A stretch of DNA of 7,298 nucleotides from a bacterium (GCA_021817185.1 JAKAVU010000143.1:1-7298), one strand, 5' to 3'. Positions 1 to 6,708 are shown, counted from the stretch's first letter. Translations and numbers: made by a program. The notes: generated by a model from the letters alone, not told the origin.

Positions 1-185
1 TCGTCAGCGAATTCCGCACCTTCTTGGCGCGCCACCATGTGGGCGCTGTTCTTTGGACCCCGGTGGGTGCCTTTCCCAGCAAGGTCCTCCAGCTGTTCGT
101 GGCAGCTCTGGGGCGCCCGTCGCAGGTCGCTGGCGGGGTCACGGCCTGGTACGGGGTGCAGACCACTTTGCACCGCCAGCGGTGA
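1..185 (+). CDS. C-terminal fragment of a probable membrane glycosyltransferase (left-truncated)
   Basis: This is the 3' end of a gene that begins outside the window, read in the frame of base 3 and stopped by TGA at 183-185. About 60 residues are visible, starting VSEFRTFLARHHVGAVLWTP and ending WYGVQTTLHRQR. Codon third positions are mostly G or C, as expected of real coding sequence here, whereas the two competing frames give Arg/Ser/Pro/Gly-rich translations. The pattern 'x-EFRxFLxxHHVGAV', then a small hydrophobic stretch, then 'G-V-x-x-WYGV', resembles the soluble extracytoplasmic tail of actinobacterial GT-C type (PMT/ArnT-like) membrane glycosyltransferases. That assignment comes from memory of the family, not from a catalytic motif, since all diagnostic parts lie upstream. 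The gene precedes a glycan cassette on the same strand, which fits the idea. That the region codes is well supported; the family is tentative. Confidence 0.62.
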   Translation, partial: VSEFRTFLARHHVGAVLWTPVGAFPSKVLQLFVAALGRPSQVAGGVTAWYGVQTTLHRQR

Positions 186-253
186 CCGTGCGGTGAGGGG
201 CTCCGGGGTTGGTCATCGCCGCCGACCGGAGGAGCTCCGCACGCCTGCGGCCG

Positions 254-274
254 CTGCTGCCAGGGGGGCGGCAG
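254..274 (+). terminator. Candidate hairpin terminator after the first gene
   Basis: CTGCTGCC (254-261) can pair with GGCGGCAG (267-274) to form an 8-bp stem with one G-U pair and a 5-nt AGGGG loop, about 70 bp after the stop at 185. No T-run follows, so it is not a classical intrinsic terminator. Hairpins without a U-tract are common in GC-rich actinobacterial genomes, and chance GC pairing is also likely here. Confidence 0.25.
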
Positions 275-372
275 GCCGGCCCTTGCGGGGTGGACCGGTC
301 CTCCGGGTTCAGCGGTGGCTTGCACGGAGCCTGCCTTTCGGCTGCCACCCGGCCGCCCGGATTTCGAGAGTT

Positions 373-376
373 GGAG
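373..376 (+). promoter_or_regulatory. Ribosome binding site that fixes the epimerase start
   Basis: GGAG at 373-376 lies 7 nt upstream of the GTG at 384. The in-frame upstream GTG at 315 has no comparable site and would add 23 residues unlike an SDR N-terminus, so 384 is preferred. Confidence 0.6.
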
Positions 377-383
377 TCTGGGT

Positions 384-1370
384 GTGAGCACGACGACGAC
401 TACCCAGCAGCGGTGGCGACTCGGGCCGGTCTTGGTGGTGGGCGGAACTGGCATGATCGGGTCGAGGGTGGTTCACCAACTGCTGAGCTGCGGAGTGCCG
501 GTCACGACCTTGAGCCGACGGCCCTACGTCCACGAGGAAGCGCCGACCGCTGCGCTACGCGTGGTACGGGGCGATGCATGTGACGCGACTGTGCTCGCTC
601 AAGCCCTCGATGGCGCTGAGCAGGTGGTGTACGCGCTGTCGGCGGGAGTGCCTCAATTCCCATCGCCGGAGCCATTTGCAGATGTGCAGCACGCGCTCGG
701 GCCGCTGCTCTCCGTATTACGCGCCATGCGAGACCATTCGGCCAGACGGCTCTTCTTCTTCTCTTCGGGGGGCGCCGTGTACGGCAACCCCACCTCGCTG
801 CCCGTGTCTGAGGACGCGGCTGCTGACCCGATATCCGCATACGGAGTGCTCAAGCTGGCGGCGGAGAAGTACGTCGCCATGTACTGTCGCCTGCACGGCA
901 TGAGCTATTGCGTCCTGCGTGCCGGCAATGTGTATGGCCACGGGCAGGCCGTGGTGCCCGGACACGGCGCTGTTACCACTATCCTGCGGGCGGCTGCGGC
1001 GGGGCAGACCTTGCAGGTGTACGGCGATGGCCGCGGACTGCGAGATTACGTGTTCGCGGGGGACGTGGGGTGGCTCGTCGCCAAGTTGGTCTCACGCTCG
1101 GACATTCCGTCCGTCGTGAATGTGGGGACCGGGACTGGGACGAGCGTGCTCCAGCTGGTGGCTGCGGTGGAAGAGGTGACGGGCCGGCACCTTCCTGTGA
1201 AGCACCTGCCCGCCCGCAGCTTCGACGTGGCCTCGGTCGTGCTAGACATCAGGAGGTTGCAGGCGCTGGTTGAGTGGGCTCCGACCCCTCTGCAAACTGG
1301 TGTGAGGGAGACTTGGCGCCATCTGCTCGCGGTGAGGAGCCGGGAAGTGCGACAGGGTGGAGGCGAATGA
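384..1370 (+). CDS. NAD-dependent epimerase/dehydratase (extended SDR, GalE-like)
   Basis: Predicted 328-residue nucleotide-sugar epimerase or dehydratase of the extended short-chain dehydrogenase family, a cytoplasmic enzyme that uses bound NAD(P) to alter the sugar of a nucleotide-sugar donor. The dinucleotide-binding motif GGTGMIG (residues 20-26, GxxGxxG) follows a beta strand near the N-terminus. 'RGDACD' (62-67) is the acidic strand-end motif. SSG (127-129) and Y153-x3-K157 form the catalytic Ser/Tyr/Lys set. 'LRAGNVYGHGQ' (178-188) and 'LRDYVFAGDV' (219-228) match the substrate-side motifs of UDP-glucose 4-epimerase-like proteins. Length is normal for the family. The N-terminus starts with a Ser/Thr run (STTTTT) encoded by ACG repeats, outside the fold. 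The stop overlaps the start of the next gene by four bases, so the two are coupled. Family is secure; the exact sugar substrate, and whether it epimerizes or dehydrates, cannot be decided. Confidence 0.93.
   Translation: MSTTTTTQQRWRLGPVLVVGGTGMIGSRVVHQLLSCGVPVTTLSRRPYVHEEAPTAALRVVRGDACDATVLAQALDGAEQVVYALSAGVPQFPSPEPFADVQHALGPLLSVLRAMRDHSARRLFFFSSGGAVYGNPTSLPVSEDAAADPISAYGVLKLAAEKYVAMYCRLHGMSYCVLRAGNVYGHGQAVVPGHGAVTTILRAAAAGQTLQVYGDGRGLRDYVFAGDVGWLVAKLVSRSDIPSVVNVGTGTGTSVLQLVAAVEEVTGRHLPVKHLPARSFDVASVVLDIRRLQALVEWAPTPLQTGVRETWRHLLAVRSREVRQGGGE
1359..1370 (+). promoter_or_regulatory. Shine-Dalgarno and ATGA stop/start overlap
   Basis: GGAGG (1359-1363) sits only 3 nt before ATG at 1367-1369, which overlaps the TGA at 1368-1370. 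The short spacing and the overlap favour re-initiation by ribosomes finishing the epimerase gene. This start also removes 31 non-conserved residues that the open frame would otherwise add upstream. Confidence 0.7.
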
Positions 1371-3430
1371 GTATCTCCGGGCCGTACCGGCAGTCGTCCA
1401 CCCTCCTTGCAAGAGCCACGCGACGGCTGGTGCGATGGGTCCTGGTCCGGTCGGGTGCCGTCTCCCGTTACGGCCTGGGGCGGACCGGCCTGGAGCTCCT
1501 CGCGCCGCGCGGTGCTGTCGACTGGCCGAAGGACGGTGCGACTGTGGCACGCGGGGTGGTCACCCTGAGCGGTTGGGCAGTGGCCGCGGGACAGCCTGCG
1601 ACGGTGGTGGTGGTCACCGTGGACGGCCGGGCGCAGGCGAGTGCCCATGTGGACCGGCGCCGGGTTGATGTGGCTTGGCGCTATAAGGACGACCGCCTGC
1701 TGAACTCAGGCTTCGATGTGTCAATCGACCTCAGCTCCTGGCCTCGGAGCCAGGCCCAGGTCACGGTCGCCGCGCAGGAAGTCGCCGGCTCGACCCCATG
1801 CGTCATTGCGGATTTCACCTTGCGCTTGGCGGACGCCCCGCCCATCCGGAGGACCTTGGGCGCCGTGGATTGGCCGCGCCCGGGTTCACTGGTGCCACAG
1901 GGGGTGGTACGCGTTTCCGGCTGGGCCGCCACCGATCTCGGACCCGTGGATGCTGTCGAGGTGCTGGTGGACGGGCGGTCTCAGGGTTTCGCGCGGGTCG
2001 GCCTGCCGAGGCGGGACCTCGTCGACTTCCTCAATCGACCGTGGGCCCTACTGGCCGGATTCGAGCACCCGATCGACCTCTCGGATATACCCGGAGAGTC
2101 TGCCGCTGTGGAGCTCGAGGTCCGAGCGTTGCCCCTGGACGGGCCTCCAACCGAGCTCGGGCGGGTGAAGGTCGGACTCACGCCCAACAAGGATAGATCC
2201 GCTTCGAGCCCAGACCCAGCGAAGCTTCTCCGGCTACGCGGTCAGCCTTCGCCGCCAGCCGGGTCCCGCCGGAGGAGAGGAGTTCGCCTCCTAGTGGTCA
2301 CCCATCATCTCGGCTTTGGCGGCGGCCAACTCTATCTTGCCGAACTGCTCGAGAAGATGTCTGCCGGCCGCTCCTTCCCGTGCACAGTCGTAGCCCCAGC
2401 GGACGGGCCGCTCCGCCACCGCCTCGAGCGCTTTGGAGTGGACGTGCACATCACAACCGGGTACCCCGTGGCAAGCGTCGACGAATACGAGGGCAAGGTC
2501 TCTGAGCTGATGGCGCTTGCCGCCATGCATGGCTTCTCCCACGTCTTGGTGAATACGCTGGGCGCGTTCATCGGAGCAGACGTCGGCCAGAGGTTGAATT
2601 TGCCGGTGCTCTGGGCTGTCCACGAGAGCTACCCGATGCCGCAATTCTGGGCCGCCGCCTACCCTGAGAACTTCGTCCATCCCTATGTCCGGGCCCGTGC
2701 TGAGATGGCTCTGGGGGCCGCCGACAAGGTCATTTTCGAGGCCGAGGCGACCCGCCGCCTTTTTCAGCGATGGGTGCCCGAGGCCAAGAGCATTGTCGTG
2801 CCCTACGGGGTCGACCATCAGCGGATTTCCAACTATCGACGTCGCGTCAGTCGCAAGAGCGCGCGGCGCGGGCTCGGTTTGCCCGACGACGCCAAAGTGC
2901 TCCTCTGTCTCGCGACCATCGAGCCGCGCAAGGGCCAGATGGTGCTCGCGGAGGCCTTTGCCAGAAGTGCTCGCGGCTCTCCGCAGCAGAGTCTGTTGGC
3001 GTTGGTGGGAGACGTGGGCACAGACTACGGCCAGGAGTTGAAACGATTTGTCGCCTGGCGAGGCGTCGCGGACCGGGTGCTGGTCGTGCCGGTGGCGCGC
3101 CTCCCATACCGCTGGTATCGCGCCAGCGACATCTTGGTGAGCGTTGCCGACGTCGAGTCCATGCCGCGATCGATGCTGGAGGCTATGTCGTTCGGGCTGC
3201 CCGTCGCCGCTGTGGACGTGTTCGGGGTTGGGGAACTACTGGCCGACGGGGAGACCGGTTTCTTGGCGCCCGCGAGTCGCTTCTCGGCGGTCGAGGCGTT
3301 GCTGACCCGGGCGCTCACGGCCCCGGCAGTTGAACTCAATCAGATGGGACAGAAGGCGCAGGAACTGGTTTGCCGGAGCCACGATTCCAACGGATATGCG
3401 CAAGTCTACCGGGGCCTGCTCGGATTGTGA
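1367..3430 (+). CDS. GT4-family glycosyltransferase with two N-terminal Ig-like modules
   Basis: Predicted 687-residue protein. Residues 1-48 are basic and amphipathic, with no clear signal peptide. Two tandem Ig-like modules follow (about 49-155 and 165-271), each starting GAVDWP and containing V-x-x-SGWA, a VDGR turn and a late GF-x-x-x-IDLS strand. A Pro/Ser/Arg-rich linker (about 272-304) leads to the catalytic part (305-687), a GT-B fold of family GT4. It opens with 'LLVVTHHLGFGGGQLYL', the glycine-rich acceptor-side loop. 'ATIEPRKG' (516-523) supplies the basic donor-phosphate binding segment, and E597-x7-E605 within 'DVESMPRSMLEAMSFGLPV' is the GT4 signature binding the nucleotide-sugar. 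The enzyme should transfer a sugar, with retention, from a nucleotide-sugar donor to a lipid-linked or surface glycan on the cytoplasmic side. It is coupled to the epimerase upstream (ATGA) and to the membrane enzyme downstream (GTGA). The role of the Ig-like part is unknown; donor and acceptor are not predictable. Confidence 0.92.
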   Translation: MSISGPYRQSSTLLARATRRLVRWVLVRSGAVSRYGLGRTGLELLAPRGAVDWPKDGATVARGVVTLSGWAVAAGQPATVVVVTVDGRAQASAHVDRRRVDVAWRYKDDRLLNSGFDVSIDLSSWPRSQAQVTVAAQEVAGSTPCVIADFTLRLADAPPIRRTLGAVDWPRPGSLVPQGVVRVSGWAATDLGPVDAVEVLVDGRSQGFARVGLPRRDLVDFLNRPWALLAGFEHPIDLSDIPGESAAVELEVRALPLDGPPTELGRVKVGLTPNKDRSASSPDPAKLLRLRGQPSPPAGSRRRRGVRLLVVTHHLGFGGGQLYLAELLEKMSAGRSFPCTVVAPADGPLRHRLERFGVDVHITTGYPVASVDEYEGKVSELMALAAMHGFSHVLVNTLGAFIGADVGQRLNLPVLWAVHESYPMPQFWAAAYPENFVHPYVRARAEMALGAADKVIFEAEATRRLFQRWVPEAKSIVVPYGVDHQRISNYRRRVSRKSARRGLGLPDDAKVLLCLATIEPRKGQMVLAEAFARSARGSPQQSLLALVGDVGTDYGQELKRFVAWRGVADRVLVVPVARLPYRWYRASDILVSVADVESMPRSMLEAMSFGLPVAAVDVFGVGELLADGETGFLAPASRFSAVEALLTRALTAPAVELNQMGQKAQELVCRSHDSNGYAQVYRGLLGL
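1511..2179 (+). repeat. Tandem duplication of an Ig-like coding module
   Basis: Two units of about 107 codons (1511-1831 and 1859-2179) are offset by 116 residues. Shared positions include GAVDWP, V-x-x-SGWA, VDGR, an Arg-Arg-Asp/Val segment and GF-x-x-x-IDLS. Similarity is clear in protein but weak in DNA, so the duplication is old or was acquired as a two-module unit. Confidence 0.85.
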
Positions 3431-5235
3431 TTGAAGACCACACTCAAGCGAGACTAGCCGCCACGCGCGCCCATGAGCGACAGGACCGTCCGGTGGCCGT
3501 GCGCAGGTGGTCGTGGCTCCCGGAGGCGGTGCTGGTGGCTGGCGCGTTGGCTCTTGCCGCGGCCAACGGTTGGTGGATTTGGACGGCGCGCCGCGGCTTG
3601 CCCTACTCGATCGACGAGGCGGGATATCTCCAGCGTGCGATCCGCGACGGCCAGCACCTAGTGCACGGCGGCGCGGGAGCGCTTCTGGCGGCCATTCGCA
3701 CTCCCGACATCCAGGCGCCACTGGTTCCGGTTCTCGGCAGCCTGGCCTATCCCCTGGTCCACACGGACCTTCTGAAGCTGCTGATCAGCCTGCAGGTCTT
3801 CTACGTTGGGACCGTGGTTGCAGGATACGCGCTGGCGCGGGTCCTGCTGCCACGTTGGTGGGCGGTGGTGACCGCCCTGCTGATCGGCTGCACCCCGGGG
3901 GTCCTCGACCAGTCACGGAGCTTCATGTTTGCGGAGGCAGCCACCGCCACGTTCGCCGCCGCTGTCGCGGCCCAGATCGCTTCCGGAAACGGTCGCAACC
4001 GCGGCCTGCTCCTCCTCGCGGGAGCCCTCAGCGGCCTGACGGTCTTGTCGCGGACAATGATGGTCGCCTTCGTCCTGGTGATGTGGGGGGTGGGAGCCTT
4101 AGCGGTCCTGCTCGAGGCCGGCGACCGGCGCCAGCGTCTCCGCCGATTTCTCCTAGTCCCCGCGGTGGGGTCAGGTGTCGCGGCGATCTGGTACTCAGCC
4201 CAGTGGCGGTACGTTCTGGAGTACCTGACCAGCTACGGGTACGGGGCCCATCAGGCCGCCTACGCCAGGGCGGCCACGCTGCCGCTGGTCGGCTCACTGC
4301 TGGTGCGGTTGAACAACCTGACGTCCCAGGACTTCTACCTTGTCGCGGCCGCCCTGGTCGTTTTGGGGCTCTTCCTCGGGGTTTGGATCGGTGGTGGGGC
4401 CACGTTTGCTAAGCAAGCGCGCCTGCGCGGCATCGTGGCGGCCCCAGCCGGCCAGCTCGCCCTAGTCGCCCTCGGAGCGCTGGCCGCACTCTGCAGCACG
4501 GCCAACGCGGGCTCGGGATTCGAGCTTCCGCTGGTCCCCCCGCTGGTGGTCCTGGCGGCAGCTGGCTGGCGAGCCGCCCTTGGCGCCGTCTCGACCAGGG
4601 CGGTGGCCAGGGTGCTCGCCGCGGTTGCGGTAGCAGCCGCCTTGACCAACGTGGCGACCAAGACCGTCACCGTGCTGCCGGCATTCACCCTGTCCACCGG
4701 CATCGGGCCGTATGCGGCCGTGGTGGTGACGTCCTCCTCCGTCATCTCCGGATACCTCTCAGCATTCGAGGGCTCGGGGCCAGCGGCCCAGTCGGTGGAC
4801 CGTGGCCCGTGGCTCCGCGACTCGTGGCAGGCGGACGTATTCATGAGCCACTATGCGAAGGTTCGGGGTTACCTCCCGATCGTGTTCTTTGCCACGGAAG
4901 GGGCTCTCTTCAACACCAACACTGTCCAGCTTGAAGACCAGATGCACCGTGGTCAGCTCCTACCCGTTGGGGTGTTCCATGATCCCCGCCGTGTGGGGCT
5001 GACATTCGCCCAGCAACTGCTTGCCCCCCAGTACGGAATCCCCAATTTTTTGGTCGCGGTGTCGGGCCGACAAGCCGCCTCTTTCACACTGGTGCCGGAC
5101 CGCCATGTGGCCCGCACCGCCGAAGAGGCGCGGTTTCGGGAGGTTCTCCACCTTCGCCTTCCCGATGGAACTTGGGCCACGGTGTACTGGCGGGCCACCG
5201 GACCCCGGATCCCAGTTGGCCCGACGCACGGTTGA
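3427..5235 (+). CDS. Multi-pass GT-C glycosyltransferase (PMT/ArnT-like, GT39-related)
   Basis: Predicted 602-residue integral membrane protein, likely using a polyprenyl-phosphate-linked sugar to modify a glycan, lipid or protein on the outer face of the membrane. A short basic N-terminus is followed by a first membrane segment (about 32-52). The first outer loop contains Y60-S-I-D63-E64-A-G-Y67, the Asp-Glu site typical of the GT-C fold, and then 'TPDIQAPLVPVL' (92-103), matching the Pro-rich 'PPLY' segment of this superfamily. About 10-11 further hydrophobic segments lie between about 95 and 410. Residues 420-602 form a soluble domain expected outside the membrane. The GTG start overlaps the preceding TGA by four bases (GTGA, 3427-3430), implying translational coupling; the upstream Shine-Dalgarno is poor. 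A later GTG start just before the first membrane segment (around residues 23-25) cannot be excluded. Fold-level assignment is good; donor and acceptor are unknown. Confidence 0.85.
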   Translation: MIEDHTQARLAATRAHERQDRPVAVRRWSWLPEAVLVAGALALAAANGWWIWTARRGLPYSIDEAGYLQRAIRDGQHLVHGGAGALLAAIRTPDIQAPLVPVLGSLAYPLVHTDLLKLLISLQVFYVGTVVAGYALARVLLPRWWAVVTALLIGCTPGVLDQSRSFMFAEAATATFAAAVAAQIASGNGRNRGLLLLAGALSGLTVLSRTMMVAFVLVMWGVGALAVLLEAGDRRQRLRRFLLVPAVGSGVAAIWYSAQWRYVLEYLTSYGYGAHQAAYARAATLPLVGSLLVRLNNLTSQDFYLVAAALVVLGLFLGVWIGGGATFAKQARLRGIVAAPAGQLALVALGALAALCSTANAGSGFELPLVPPLVVLAAAGWRAALGAVSTRAVARVLAAVAVAAALTNVATKTVTVLPAFTLSTGIGPYAAVVVTSSSVISGYLSAFEGSGPAAQSVDRGPWLRDSWQADVFMSHYAKVRGYLPIVFFATEGALFNTNTVQLEDQMHRGQLLPVGVFHDPRRVGLTFAQQLLAPQYGIPNFLVAVSGRQAASFTLVPDRHVARTAEEARFREVLHLRLPDGTWATVYWRATGPRIPVGPTHG

Positions 5236-5349
5236 GGCCCCCAAGCCGCCGTACGCACGCCTCCAGTCCTTCGTGGTGGGGCGGCCCCAGCCGGGAGGTG
5301 GACAACCAAGGGGGGCGCTGCCTGCGAGGCAAGCCGCCGGAGGCGCTCA
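5236..5349. other. Short gap with a hairpin before the FkbM gene
   Basis: This 114-bp gap breaks the tight packing of the cassette. A small hairpin, TGCCT (5319-5323) with AGGCA (5327-5331) and two more pairs across a bulged A (5317-5334), lies just upstream of the next ribosome binding site. It could be an mRNA processing or attenuation element, or chance. No promoter is evident. Confidence 0.35.
5339..5343 (+). promoter_or_regulatory. Ribosome binding site for the FkbM gene
   Basis: GGAGG at 5339-5343 has a 6-nt spacer to GTG at 5350. This strong, well-placed site decides the start of the methyltransferase, and the conserved SAM domain begins well downstream. Confidence 0.75.
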
Positions 5350-6171
5350 GTGGCTAGGTTGGGCCCAGCTGAGCGCGAGGCCGAGCTGTCGCGCCTGCGG
5401 GCCTTGCCACACGGGGTGCAAACCACCACCTCCCTTCTGGACCCGCCTCTGACACTGGTAGACGGCGCGTCTTTCGTGGCGCAGTACCACGACATCTACA
5501 TTCGGGAGTGTTACGACTTCCCCTCCCGTCGTCTCGGGCCCACCATCATCGACGGTGGGGCCAACATAGGGGCCGCCACCATCTGGTGGCGAGCGCGCTG
5601 GCCCAAGGCACGGGTGATCGCTTTTGAGCCTGATCCGCAGATCTACGAGGTCCTTTGCCACAACACCCGCTTCCTGGATGGGGTGGAACTCCATCAATGC
5701 GCGTTGACCGGCGGTGGGTCCCCGGGCTTCTGGGCAGAGGGGACTGACGCGGGGCGTCTCGAGCCAGGGGCGGTGGCCGACCACAGCCTCGTGGCCGTGC
5801 CCACCATGCCACTGAGCGACGTCCTGCGTGACCTGCCACGAGTGGACCTTCTCAAGCTGGACATAGAGGGCGCGGAGACGGAGGCTCTCGAGGCGGCGGA
5901 GGGTCAACTTGTCAAGGTAGATCACCTTTTCGTCGAGTACCACTCCTTCGTCGATCGAGGCCAGACTCTGGGGCGGCTCGTGGGATTGCTGGAGCGGCAG
6001 GGGTTCCGCTACTACTTGGAGTCCGCTTCGGGGCGCGTCCGTCCGTTCCGTGGGGTGCCTGTGGATCGCGGGATCGACTTGCAGTGCAATCTCTTCGCCT
6101 GGGCCGGTGGACAGCCCCGCGCGGTTGTTCGTGCTGGTCCCTTGAGGCCAAAAGAGCGAAGGCCTTCCTGA
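5350..6171 (+). CDS. FkbM-family SAM-dependent methyltransferase
   Basis: Predicted 273-residue cytoplasmic methyltransferase of the FkbM family, which typically O-methylates sugar hydroxyls in glycans or secondary metabolites using S-adenosylmethionine. The SAM-binding motif is 'TIIDGGANIGAAT' (65-77, with the DxGxNxG core at 68-74). 'VIAFEPDP' (89-96) is the second acidic strand motif, whose E93 is expected to contact the ribose. 'LLKLDIEGAE' (167-176) is the family hallmark, followed by 'HLFVEYHSF' (192-200). The length fits a full single-domain member, and a variable Arg/Pro-rich tail of about 20 residues follows. It lies at the end of the glycan cassette, 114 bp after the membrane glycosyltransferase, so methylation of the sugar assembled by those enzymes is the natural inference. 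A 10-bp palindrome, GAAGGCCTTC, sits at its 3' end. The family is very clear; the substrate is not. Confidence 0.93.
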   Translation: MARLGPAEREAELSRLRALPHGVQTTTSLLDPPLTLVDGASFVAQYHDIYIRECYDFPSRRLGPTIIDGGANIGAATIWWRARWPKARVIAFEPDPQIYEVLCHNTRFLDGVELHQCALTGGGSPGFWAEGTDAGRLEPGAVADHSLVAVPTMPLSDVLRDLPRVDLLKLDIEGAETEALEAAEGQLVKVDHLFVEYHSFVDRGQTLGRLVGLLERQGFRYYLESASGRVRPFRGVPVDRGIDLQCNLFAWAGGQPRAVVRAGPLRPKERRPS

Positions 6172-6245
6172 CCGGAGGATCGTGGCTGGAGGTCGCGGGG
6201 TATCGACCGAGAACCTCTCCAGAGCGGTGACACACCCCCGGGGCT

Positions 6246-6273
6246 GGTCGGCTCCTGGCGGCGCCAGCCGACC
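6246..6273 (+). terminator. Candidate hairpin terminator 1 downstream of the glycan cassette
   Basis: GGTCGGCT (6246-6253) and AGCCGACC (6266-6273) form a perfect 8-bp stem with a 12-nt loop, 75 bp after the FkbM stop. No T-run follows. A competing smaller stem, CTGG/CCAG, exists across the loop. Position and perfect pairing favour a role in ending the cassette transcript. Confidence 0.45.
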
Positions 6274-6305
6274 CGCCTGGGTTGCCGGCACTCGGGGTGC
6301 TCAGT

Positions 6306-6330
6306 TCGGGGGCTCGGTGGAGCCCCCCGA
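6306..6330 (+). terminator. Candidate hairpin terminator 2 (strong GC stem, GGTG loop)
   Basis: GGGGGCTC (6308-6315) pairs perfectly with GAGCCCCC (6320-6327) around a GGTG tetraloop, and two more pairs (TC/GA) close it across one bulged C. This is the most stable compact hairpin I see in the window. It lacks a U-tract, as many high-GC terminators do. Together with the hairpin at 6246-6273 it would make a tandem terminator. Confidence 0.5.
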
Positions 6331-6702
6331 TGATCCTTCACTCCGGCCCGGGCCAGTCGGACTCCTCATCTCCGACACCTCCGCAGGCCGAGTGTGGGCG
6401 GGGTCCCCTCACATGTACCCATGCCACTTCAGCGCGGCCACACCACGAGCGACGCCCAGCCACTCCCGCCCCCCGCGGTGCACCGGCCGCACCGCCACCC
6501 GCGGCCGACCTATCTCAGCCCTTCTCCGCTGCCCCCGAAGGGATCCATCTGCGAGGGAGCACCGCACCTCGGTCGGAAGAGCGAGAGCCTCTCGCCCCAG
6601 TTCGCTTCAGCCGACTTTGACGAGATCCGGCGGCCAGGCGCCGCCCGGGTGGCCTTGGCGGAGATCACCGGGTTCTCGCCTGCCCTCTGACTCGGCGTGA
6701 AG

Positions 6703-6708
6703 TAGACT
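6703..6708 (+). promoter_or_regulatory. Possible -10 promoter element
   Basis: TAGACT matches the actinobacterial -10 pattern TAnnnT and lies in one of the less GC-rich spots of the gap. Transcription would start near 6714-6716. The sequence about 17 bp upstream (CTGCCC, 6680-6685) is only a weak match to a -35 box. It would drive the micro-ORF leader and possibly sufU. Confidence 0.35.

Larger units (their letters stand above)
186..383. other. Intergenic gap upstream of the glycan operon
   Basis: No coding sequence is convincing in this 198-bp gap. It contains the 10-bp perfect palindrome GGACCGGTCC (292-301), an inverted pair CTCCGG (201-206)/CCGGAG (226-231) and the hairpin at 254-274. 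The promoter of the downstream cassette should lie here unless the cassette is read through from the first gene, but I found no convincing -10/-35 pair. Confidence 0.5.
6172..6702. other. Non-coding stretch after the glycan cassette
   Basis: Apart from the two hairpins at its start I see no supported gene in these ~530 bp. Open frames exist (a 172-codon frame from the GTG at 6182, a 98-codon frame from the GTG at 6394), but their translations are dominated by Pro, Arg, Ser and Gly, show no recognisable motif, and use AGA, TCA and ACA codons that are scarce in the real genes. The 6182 frame does have a GGAGG 3 nt upstream (6174-6178). It also reads straight through both hairpins. No tRNA-like T-loop or cloverleaf was noticed. 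Confidence 0.55.

Noticed and set aside
315..383. Upstream in-frame GTG at 315 as the start of the epimerase
   Set aside because: No ribosome binding site precedes it, and the added residues are not SDR-like; GTG 384 has GGAG at 7-nt spacing.
37..387. A + strand open frame starting at ATG 37, preceded by a GCCACC sequence
   Set aside because: It overlaps the better-supported coding frame 3-185; its translation is Arg/Ser/Gly-rich with no motif; the eukaryote-like context before the ATG is coincidence.
387..404. Trinucleotide ACG repeat at the epimerase 5' end as a phase-variable tract
   Set aside because: There are only about three perfect units, and trinucleotide changes would keep the frame, so switching is not expected.
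1046..1648. A 200-codon minus-strand frame across the epimerase/GT4 junction
   Set aside because: Both underlying + strand genes have conserved motifs in this stretch, and the antisense product has none.
3507..4412. A 301-codon + strand frame inside the membrane glycosyltransferase gene
   Set aside because: Its translation is Arg/Gly/Pro-rich and lacks the membrane segments that are obvious in the main frame; it is a shadow frame.
5347..6291. A 314-codon open frame on the minus strand opposite the FkbM gene
   Set aside because: It is the mirror of a clear FkbM coding sequence. High third-position GC routinely leaves antisense frames open, and its translation shows no family motif.
6182..6700. 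A 172-codon + strand frame with GGAGG 3 nt before its GTG
   Set aside because: It crosses two strong terminator-like hairpins, has poor codon use for this genome and a low-complexity Pro/Arg/Ser composition, and no recognisable domain. Kept only as a remark under the non-coding stretch.
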